Part shown: one piece after another, positions 56,001-64,000 of the stretch | How positions within the stretch are numbered: the first letter of the stretch is position 1 | Layout of the letters: every line of letters starts with the position of its first letter | Assembly (NCBI GenBank): GCA_037176885.1 | Contig: JAWWNJ010000002.1 | Location: forward strand, 1 to 64,000 | DNA: 64,000 bases | Reading direction: 5' to 3' | Origin: Favolaschia claudopus | Lineage: Eukaryota; Basidiomycota; Agaricomycetes; Agaricales; Mycenaceae | The notes under the pieces: model-generated | The model's input: only the letters and a program-made list of their open reading frames with translations | What the model was told of the DNA's origin: nothing | The model's database searches: none | Made by a program: the position numbers and the translations under genes

Positions 56001-57569
56001 TCTTTGATTGTGTAGCTCATATGAATGTGAAGCATTTCTATTGTCTACGTAGTAAGAGAAGTGAAGATGTATTCTACATTCCAACCTGAAGCTCCGTAAG
56101 GCTGGGAATTGTGGCAATCAAGGCGTAAACTAGTATTACTGGCTAAGACGGAGTGTAAAGCAAGTTCCCATTGCATCTGTCTTTCAAACCATTCCCTTAC
56201 CGTCAACCGTAAGGTGAGCTTGGGAGGCAAAACAGTGCCCGCGAAGGCGTCCAACAGCCATACCATTGAGACTTGGCCCTCAAAGATAAGGTGAACTTGC
56301 TGTAGATGTGAAAACCTGTTGAAAGTGAAAAGCGGAGGTGATTCATGTGAGACTAGGGCAAAACCCTTCAATTTCCACAGACAAAACATCAATTGTCTTG
56401 CTCACTGTGATCAATAGTAATCTTTGTGCTTCCAGCCCATATACTCAGATTAACCAGTTAAAGTCAGGGCAATGCCCACAGACTGTATTGAGTTATTGCT
56501 GGGCAGTGGCCCAACAGCCACAATAACATGTTATGGGTGGGCTGGGGCCCAGGTGATGTGTTGATGGCACCGCGGCGGGGCTGCCGAGGCCGTGAATTAT
56601 TGTATTTAAATTGTATTTAGTGTATTTATTGATTTATTCTTTATTTCGGCCGTTTCGGACTTGTCGGCTTTAATTCTGCAGTGGGCGAACCGTTGGCGTG
56701 ATGTGTCACATAGTGTGACACTCTTCCCGCCCGCGCAGCCCGCCCTTCCGCTCGTTCCCGGCGACGCCGCCGCTGCCGTAGGCGGCGGCCCTCGTCGGCG
56801 TCTACCCAATCCACTCTCGCTGTGCCTTAGCGCCGCCAACCCCGCCGTTTCTCCGCTGTTTCCGTTGGGCTCGATGCCACCCAAATCGGCGGCCACGTAT
56901 CACGCGCGCTCGCGCTCATTACCGTCCCAGACCGTTCCCCTGCCCCTGGGGACGGCTATATGACATTCTTCCCCCACCTGCCCGCCTTTTTATTGCTTGC
57001 CGCCGGCCACTGCCCGCCGCCCGCCGCCCGCCATCCGCCCCCGCCAAAATCCGTCAATGCGGCGCTCAAAAATAATACCCCGACACCCCTCTGGATCAGA
57101 TACCCTTCACCCGCCCGTCCAACCGAATGCGCCGCGATTTCGGCGCCCGCCCGCGCCCAATTTTTACATCCATTCCCTGCCACTTACAGCTGTTCATACA
57201 GTGTAGTTACTACTTTGCCCCCACCCGCATAATTAGTATATAGAATCAATAAAATCGAGGTTCACCATATATACAATTTGATTAGGATGTTTCAGCTTGA
57301 GGAGTGTCTCAAAAACACGGAAAGCAATATGTCAATTGCGCGTAAAAACTACTCTAAAAATGGTATTTGGGGACGGACGCATCGCCCATCCAATCCCCAC
57401 AGAAGTCAAGCCATCGTATCAAAACAAAGAGAGCACTGAAACAAAAAAAGCCGTCGGAAGAAACAAAGGCATCGCAACAAAGAACTTTCATCAGCCGACG
57501 CGTCGCGCCACTTTGCCACTCTCCACGGCGCGCACCCCGTCTGTCCCCCCCGCGTTTGTCGATCCCACC
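56001..57569. other. GC-rich intergenic island, no supported gene
   Basis: From about 56530 the composition turns very C/G-rich, with a perfect short hairpin (GCCGCCGC...GGCGGCGGC, near 56768-56791) and a palindrome TGTCACATAGTGTGACA near 56703. Frames on both strands are composition-driven. It could be the 3' region of the next gene or an unknown repeat. Confidence 0.35.
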
Positions 57570-60500
57570 TCAAGGTTTCATCACATTCTCCCAATCATCC
57601 ATATATTCGTCGTCGTCCCCACCCTCGTCCGCATCCAAATCCTCCATAATCTCGTCGATCTCCGCCATATCATATCCCTTCGCCTCGAGCTCCGCGCGTT
57701 TCTTCGCAAACCCGTCGTCTCCAGCGCTCGAACCAGCCGCCATTTGGATGTCGCTGGATGGAGCGGCAGGCTGCATGATGATGCTGGGCGCAGCCGCAAT
57801 CGACGCCGCACTGCGGGCAGAAATATTCCCGTCAGCGTTGCGCCACATCGGGCGAGCGAGGGGACGGCGAGATGGGGCGGCGGGCGCTAATCCATCCGAC
57901 ATGGGGGTGTCTTCATCTGGGACAGTGTTGGGCGAGCTCGCGGGAGGTGTGGGCATATCGGCGTCGACCTCCGTCACGGTGGCCGGAATAGACGGCACGG
58001 ATGCGTCCTTCTGAACGCCGCCAGGCAGCGAGATTGTCGAAGAGGGTGCCGGGGTCGTGAGGGTCTGCTGAGGGGGGAAGGGCGCCGTGAGAACCGGTTG
58101 AGTCACCAGCGTAGATTGAGCAGGACCAGAAGCTGTGGTTTCAAGACCAACGACAGATTCGGCGGTCGAAGATGCAGACGCAGCGGGGGTCGGGCCAGAA
58201 GATTCAGCGGTCGAAGATGCAGACGCAGCGGGGGTCGGGCCAGAAGATTCGGCGGTCGAAGATGCAGACGCAGCGGGGGTCGGGCCAGAAGATTCGGCGG
58301 TCGAAGATGCAGACGCAGCGGGGGTCGAGCCAGAAGACTCGTCATCTTGGCTGGGATCACAAGATTAGAAGGGAAAGGACATGCAAAAAAAGAGACACAA
58401 ACTTCAGTTGCTGGAAGACCCACGAGACGTCCTCCACAACGGCTGCCCATTCCTTGGACTCACTCTCGAGGTTCTCCCTCCACCATAGCAAAGCTACCAG
58501 CACACTGAGATATCCATTGGACCCGAAGAAATCCATGCTCGCCCAGTCGCCTGTCGTCTTCGCCAAGACTTCGGAGTTGGCGTTCTTGCGGAATGACGGG
58601 TTTAATGCGTGCCACCATGCGACGACTTCTTCACCGTATTCGGCGACGTTGGAAATGGGGGGGTTGCCGGTGCGTGCTCTATTAATCCACCAGCCGATTT
58701 GGGATGGACGTTGTTTGGCAGACAATCCCTTGGCCTAAAAACAACACGTCAGATTCAATTCAAATTCTTCAATTCAAAACTCGGCGTCACAACTTACCCG
58801 GACCGGCGACTGAAACCCGTGTTTTTCCTCCCGCGACGCCCAAAGACTTGTAACAGTCTCCCAGAGTGGACCGAAATCCTTCCCTCTCGCAAGTTGGCGT
58901 CCCCCCTTCGTGTACCAGTCAGGCTGGCCAGGGCGTTTAGGAGCCGGCAACGAACGTTGAGGACGCTGGGCGCGAGGTACGATCTCCACTTGCTTCCCTT
59001 TTCCTTTTCCTCCTTCTTCCCCTTCCTCGTCGTCGTCGTCGTCGTCGTATTCGTCGTCGTCGTTGTCCTCGCCGTCTTTGTTACCATCGCCGCGGGGGCG
59101 CTTCCTTGATTTTTCGGCGCTCTTCCTCCCCCGCTTTTTCCCCGCTTCGACTATGTCGCTGAAACCCCCGTCCAGCCCCAACGCCTTCATCTTCTCGAAG
59201 TTATTCGCCATGTTATTCTCGCGCATCATCTCGTACGGAGAGAGGATACGCAGTTTGCGGACTTCAAAGCTGAGGTTGCCGCTCACCTCCGCAGCTGCGA
59301 GCGTTCGACGACGGAGGGGGGAAAGGACTCCCATGCCCGCGAAAGGGTCCGGCTCTGGTGCGTGGACACTACCTTCTTCTTCTTCTCCGTCCTCGTCCTC
59401 GTCTTCGTCGCGTTGCTCACTCCCACCTTCATTCTGCAGTCGTTCGTCGGCTCGCGCAGCCTCGGCTTCCTTTGATAGCTCCATAGCGTTCATGCCGTTC
59501 AAGACGACCTCGTACGCAGCACGTTGGTCTTCCGGCATTGCAGCGATCTTGCGGCGAACGGGCGACTCAATTTCCACAGCCCCAGCAGTTGTCAGAAGGG
59601 GCGCAGACGCAGCGGGAGGTGTTGGAGCCGGGGTAGACGCGCGAGGCAGGCTGTCAGCACCATCGGCAGCAGAGTGGTTGAGAGGAGGCGCAGATGACGA
59701 GGCAGCGGAGGACGAAGGATCGGCTGGGTTCTTCTCTAGTGTGGACGCGTCTGCCGTTCTTAAGTGAGGTGCGTTCCATCGCGCATGAGCATCATGCACT
59801 TACAAGTCTGATAGGTGAACCGCGAGAACGATTCAAGCATAGACGCGTAGCGCGGGGGGTCGTATTCCGGCAACGTCTTCCCCTGCTCACCAGCAGTCTT
59901 CCCAACGTTTAGGCTGGATCAATACGTCAAATCAAGCAACATGATATTTTCGCAAAAAACATACCCAATCACTTTAACGTCTAGCTTGGGCTCTGTCTCA
60001 ACGTTAGCTGCCAGAAGGGTGACATTGCAGCCGGTGAAGGTCGCGATTGCAGAGAGCAGTGGCGTGATGACTTCAGGCAAGCGGGCGCGTGCTCTGCGCG
60101 CATCAGTATGAAACAAAGGCTAACAAAGAGTAGGAACTCACAACTGGCGATCTTCCTCGTTCACCGGCGGCGCTCCAGCAGCAGCCTTCCTGTACGCCTC
60201 CAGTGCCTTTTCGTGCTTTTCCTCCGCCTCGGCACGCATCCGCTTTTGGACATCGTCGGGTTCCTGCTCGAGGAGCTCCTTGGCTATGTCGCACTTGAAG
60301 GCAAGCATAAATCTTGGATCTCCGTTGGGATGTCTCTTGCTATACTCATCGTCCACGCCAGTCTTGAACTCCTTAATGTGCATATAATGCTGGTGGTCGG
60401 AAACGCGACGAGGAGGGGGGTGGTCGGGGACGCGAAGTTGTTTGATGAACCCATGCCAGATGTTCTTGGGCAGGCCCATGGCCCCGCGCCTGTGATTGAA

Positions 60501-60875
60501 ATACGCTTTCGCTTTCTGCGTTGCCAATCCCCAGGTCAGTATTGCTGTTTTTTCAGACACGTCGTTCCTTACCTTTTTAAAGTCGTCCTTCGCCACCTTC
60601 TCCTCAGCGGAGACTCCGCCCTGGGGCTCTGCGGGTATGACCCAATCCTCGGCTGTGTTGATGAAGAGCGCGCCCTCAGGCTCCTCGGTGAGCGGCTTGC
60701 TCCAGTGAAAGTTGATAAAATACTGAGCGAAGAAACGCGGCCAAAACGTAGCTAGCTTCTTGTCGCGGGAGGCGTTGGCGTACACGGGCTGCCAGGCCTG
60801 GAAGAATTCACCGTGCTTGCCCACGAAGGCGCTCGGCGTTCCTCTTTTCTTGTTTTCCATGTTGTTGGTCGACAT
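57570..60875 (-). CDS. 993-aa unknown mushroom-family protein, seven exons
   Basis: Exons 60875-60573, 60515-60142, 60093-59965, 59913-59804, 59750-58798, 58734-58403 and 58350-57570 (sum 2,982 nt, in frame). Introns are 48-63 nt, GT-AG; the first, 57 nt, is in frame and could be retained. The N-terminal domain (about 1-250) begins MSTNNMENKKRGTPSAFVGK and has FWPRFFAQYFINFHW. The middle is low complexity with long Asp/Glu and basic runs (KKRGRKSAEKSRKRPRG). A second folded region has IGWWINRARTGNPPI and ALLWWRENLESES. Exon 7 holds four 15-residue repeats (ESSGPTPAASASSTA), then an acidic tail. I know it only as a lineage-specific hypothetical family. The basic and acidic tracts suggest a nuclear protein (inference). 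Confidence 0.75.
58155..58335 (-). repeat. Four 45 bp tandem repeats in coding exon
   Basis: Near-perfect 45 bp units encoding ESSGPTPAASASSTA four times in exon 7 of the 993-aa gene. The high DNA identity between units means recent expansion and probable length polymorphism. Confidence 0.9.
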
Positions 60876-61000
60876 AGGAAAATTGTGCGATGCTTACATC
60901 ATTTCGTGATGCCAACTGTTTTTTCGTGATACCATTCCCTTTGTTCCCTCGTCACGTCGCGTGTCACTAATAACCAGTTATCTTCTACCTCGACCAACCA

Positions 61001-61515
61001 ATGTCTTTAGACCCCGATTTCATTGCCGCGCGCCACGCTGCCGTCCAGCGCTCGTTGGATATGATCAAGGAGGCTAATCAACTACGAGATATGTCAGGAG
61101 ACGAGGATTGGGGATGGGCTAGGACTCGTGCAGAACAAAGTAAGGCAGCGTGTTAATCTCCCACTCCTCCATCTCACTTCTATGTGCTGTAGCTCTGAAC
61201 AAATTCGCTCGCCTTCGTGTGCCCAAAATTCAGCGCGCCGCTGCTCGGCGTTCCACCCGTCTTCTCTACCTCAGCCTTCGCGAGGAGTTCGAAAGGCAAG
61301 CACCCGGCTGCACCGATGAGCTCACATGGGCCGGCGCCATGAGAGGCGTCGATGAGGGGTGGTTATGGGGTGGAAGCTCTGCAGAGTGGCCCCCTGTCAA
61401 TCCAGCTCAAAACCACCCGGGCTACTGGCTTAGAGAGAAGGACGACAAAATCTCTCCCTACATCATCCCCCAAATTCGCAGCTCGGACTTTACTATTGTA
61501 CCGTTGGAAATATAA
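61001..61515 (+). CDS. Small unknown gene (153 aa, two exons)
   Basis: ATG at 61001 (MSLDPDFIAARHAAVQRSLD), exons 61001-61139 and 61193-61515, 53 nt intron GTAAGG...TGTAG, 462 nt in frame. The protein is Arg/Trp-rich in the middle (LRVPKIQRAAARRSTRLLYL; WAGAMRGVDEGWLWGG) with no signal peptide or membrane segment. It is divergently transcribed from the 993-aa gene, 125 bp between starts, so they may share a promoter. No family is recognised. Confidence 0.65.
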
Positions 61516-61668
61516 ATGTCATGCGCCTCTTCTCTCCTCGAGACCCTGCAGCCGACTTACACCCGACAATGAGCAATTCACGAAAGTAAAGAAAGCGGCG
61601 GCGGGACACCCGACTCGATGAGACGTACAATATATTCAGCATAACAAAATACAGGCCGTGAGGTGAGT

Positions 61669-61830
61669 AAGAACAGAGAACGCGGTCCACATACGACACC
61701 GCAGGGCTCGCTGTCGCGGGCCGTCTCTCAGAGACCCCCGCCATAAGCGTGCTCGTCGTCGAGGCCGGGGCAGACAAATGTAATAATCCTTTGGTGTACG
61801 ACGAGAATCAGTTCACCAACGTCGACCTAG
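61669..61830 (+). pseudogene. GMC oxidoreductase N-terminal fragment
   Basis: One plus frame reads TAGLAVAGRLSETPAISVL, then VVEAGADKCNNPLVYD and ENQFTNVDLG. This is the FAD-binding start of a GMC oxidoreductase (aryl-alcohol or alcohol oxidase type), with the GxGxxG part already damaged. Only about 55 codons remain. It overlaps the last bases of the gene on the other strand. Confidence 0.7.
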
Positions 61831-62518
61831 GAGCGATTAGCTCCGGCCTGCGCCTCTTCAGCGCGACGCTCTAACACCAGTTGACGCCAAGCTGATCGCC
61901 CAAATGTTTTGTCGTATATGCTTTCATGACGAAGTAAGCTATCTGGATGAAAGTGAGGCAGGACTGAGACGTACTTTGCGCGAATTAATCGCTGGCGCCG
62001 AGCCAAGGAAGTAGCATTCCTTCAGAGGTTGATGAGTTTGGGAAGCGGCAATAGTCTATAGAGTTGGCGCGTACTTGAGGCGATATCTGCGGCTTGCCTC
62101 GCGAGCACGAGCGCGATCCTCTTCGACAAGAACGTCGTCCTGCTGAAGCCTCTCGCGGCGGCTAAGGGAAGAGGTACTAGTAGTGAGTTTATCATAGAAT
62201 ACAAAAGAGATTGAGACGCACCGAGCCATCCTTTCTCTCGCCTTCTCTCGCTCCTCTTCAAGGTTCCTGCCGCAAGATAGAATCAAAACATATGTATTAT
62301 CCTGAGGAAGACTAGCCTTTGGCGATACCGCGCCGAAGCTTCAGCTCTGGCGGCCAATGTAGCGGGGGACCGGGTTTTTTTTTGAGGCTCAGGTGCACGA
62401 GGCGAGCTAAAGAGTTTTGGGTGAATGTCTAGGCAAGAGCAGCTGGTTGTAGAATTTCTTACTGTTTGAGTTTGACTTGGGTTTTGGAGGATGTGGAACG
62501 CGAAGACTGAGTGGACAT
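61827..62518 (-). CDS. Arg-rich coiled protein (138 aa, six exons)
   Basis: Exons 62518-62463, 62406-62317, 62266-62222, 62161-62075, 62019-61975 and 61920-61827 sum to 417 nt in frame. Introns are 50-60 nt. The second intron has a GC donor (AG|GCTAGT); the reading frame requires it. The protein starts MSTQSSRSTSSKTQVKLK, then has the repeated pattern ASARYRQRNLEEEREKARER and EDRARAREASRRYRLKN, basic helices like the basic region of a bZIP but without a heptad leucine zipper. Similar Arg/Glu-rich short proteins are numerous in mushrooms. A nucleic-acid-binding role is possible (inference). Confidence 0.7.
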
Positions 62519-62863
62519 GGAAGAGAGGACAAAAGGTCAATAACACAATGGTCACATACCTCCACTCGAGCAAATCAACAAGGCTTCTTCTTCATTTCGG
62601 CTCCCTTCCTGCCCAGTACTGACCGGTAAAATACAAATTTAACATCTAGTACTTTTGAGAACTACCTGAGCACATCTGACGAAGAAAAAAAATTGCAGGA
62701 CGCTACCCAGCGTCCGCGAAGGTAACACTACCACATCACGAACTTGTTACGAAAACACGAATTTCGTGATGCCCTCTATGTTTCTGCCGCCACATTCGTT
62801 CAATTCTCTCGAAATCGGTAAACGGTCGCAAGTGTTTTCAATTCGTGAAACTACATTTGAAAT

Positions 62864-64000
62864 CTAATTGCTAGCATTCGGCCACTGGCGATACATTGCG
62901 AGTCCCTCAGTCCAACGTTTTTTCCGCTTCTCCACTCGTTCTGCTTGCTCTGCGTCCGTCATTTTGCTAGCTTCCACCGAAACATCGCTTCGAAATCCAT
63001 TGTCAACGAATCTGAATATCCCAGCGGCTGTGTATTGTGTAAATGAAAACCGTTTCTCGTGAGGCTGGATGGACGTATTTGAATGACGAATCAGCGCCGA
63101 CGGAATCAAGATCGTATAGCCGGGTGGAAACCGGATAATCAGTTTTAAATCCCATAGTATGAGGTGGCCGCCTTTGTCTGGATCGAAATCACCGAGGGCG
63201 GTGATGGAGCACCAGCCCCAGGCAAGATTTGCGTAGTCGGGATGGGGGAATGTGACTGTCTGTCGATCGAAGTTGAAGGTGGCGGCAGCGAACACAGAGA
63301 GATGCGGAACGAAGTTCCGCTTCAGCGTGGTATTCCAGTTGTGAAGTTTTTCCATTGTCGAGTAGTAATAATCATGGAGTTCTGGGGCGTAAGCTCGGAA
63401 GATGCCTAGAAATAAGTCAAGCAGTCGCGACGAGTAGCGAAACCACGCACTGTTAGTAAACCCGGCAATTCTTTGGAAGGGAGTTTGGGCGAGGAGTCCA
63501 GCGAGAATGACGGTATTGAGAACATTCTGATAAAACGGCTTGGGGAACGGCTGCCCACCGCCCATTGAATTACCGAACGCCCGAGCGCGATAAGTCCCTC
63601 GCGGTGGAACCTTCTGCCTGCCCGACCTCTCTGTTTTGCGCGTGCCGTAGTACACGCCCGAGAAGACATGGTCGTATATCCCATCTCCGGCCTCCTCCAT
63701 GAGGTTAGCGGCTTTCTGGGCAACCTCTTGATCCCAGTCAGCATCGCGGGGATGCGCGGCGAAGACCCCAATCACATAGTGGTCCTCATCAACCAAGGGA
63801 CCTTGCTTTCTGGGGAAATAGTGAATACAAGGTAAAGAGATTGTTAACACGCCAGACTTACTCGTCCCATTCATACACCCGCATCCCTGGAAGCTCGCGA
63901 GCCTCCTCGAAACTGTACGCCCGCTGCTCTGGCTCGAAATCCACATTGGGCTCGCGTACTCCCATCCAGCCTGTGGACGCTACTCCGGGATGCAAGCTGA
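62864..64000 (-). CDS. TET/JBP-type 2OG-Fe(II) dioxygenase (5' end outside window)
   Basis: Last exon 63809-62864; previous exon 63970-63862; 52 nt intron GTAAGT...CCCCAG; another intron begins at 63971. About 350 C-terminal residues are seen. The core reads FPHPDYANLAWGWCSITALG (Fe-binding H-x-D), then FPPGYTILIPSALIRHSNTS (distal His), then EKRFSFTQYTAAGIFRFV (Arg for 2-oxoglutarate). This is the double-stranded beta-helix order of the fungal TET/JBP family, which oxidises 5-methylcytosine or related bases in DNA. The extreme C-terminus is Lys/Arg-rich. All visible catalytic residues are present and there is no break. Mushroom TET/JBP genes are described as expanded and linked to KDZ DNA transposons. 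Confidence 0.85.

Noticed and set aside
58098..58508. Arg-rich repeat protein on the plus strand over the 45 bp repeats
   Set aside because: It is the antisense of the ESSGPTPAASASSTA repeats. The minus-strand gene has correct exon phase.

Overview
The window looks like a repeat-rich stretch of a mushroom-forming basidiomycete (Agaricomycetes) nuclear genome. Host-type genes are split by many 48-63 nt GT-AG introns. There are chromovirus-type Ty3/gypsy elements, Ty1/copia relics, a Tc1 element, and several gene families that I know as lineage-specific mushroom expansions, including a TET/JBP-type dioxygenase. No bacterial operon logic, rRNA or CRISPR array was seen.

Layout. 1-2371 (-): nine exons of an unrecognised multi-exon gene with a Cys cluster, running off the left edge. 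About 3240-4907: the end of a repeat I call R (AGCGGG-rich, (CA)n, terminus CGTTTCA). 5767-9517 (+): decayed intron-rich gene of a mushroom family that I suspect is a MULE-like DDE transposase; it is cut by a 433 bp solo LTR with a 5 bp TSD. 10178-10620: a related solo LTR on the other strand. 10886-11663 (-): small four- or five-exon gene. 11797-12172: one end of a long-TIR transposon. 12173-14221: element X, a roughly 2 kb TG...CA, CCGCGG-rich, LTR-like repeat. 14222-14714: R fragment. 14715-24160: mostly relics (copia LTRs, copia gag and RT pieces, X and LTR fragments).

24165-31642 (-): complete Ty3/gypsy element A (166 bp LTRs, gag, pol, TSD GCGT). 32100-33780: degenerate array of tRNA T-arm-like motifs. 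33782-41630 (-): complete chromovirus B (TSD GGTGG) whose pol is split between protease and RT by a second X copy. 42288-43528: intact Tc1 element. 43530-47890: little that can be read. 47895-49505: X end plus inverted R copy. 50267-54877 (+): host gene with a 4,000 bp long-TIR transposon (8 bp TSD) sitting exactly on an intron donor site. 55105-56000 (+): integrase-core (DDE) gene with one nonsense codon. 57570-60875 (-), 61001-61515 (+), 61827-62518 (-) and 62864-64000 (-): a compact block of four intact-looking genes: a 993-aa unknown, a 153-aa unknown, a 138-aa Arg-rich coiled protein and a TET/JBP-like 2OG-Fe(II) dioxygenase whose 5' end is outside the window.

How it fits together. This is a nested transposon landscape. 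The order of insertion can be read in places: T-arm array, then gypsy B, then X inside gypsy B. Both complete gypsy elements appear to use a -1 frameshift heptamer (C CCT TTT in A, G GGT TTT in B) to express pol. The TET/JBP gene beside repeat-associated families matches the published link between mushroom TET/JBP expansions and DNA transposons, although no KDZ transposase is visible here.
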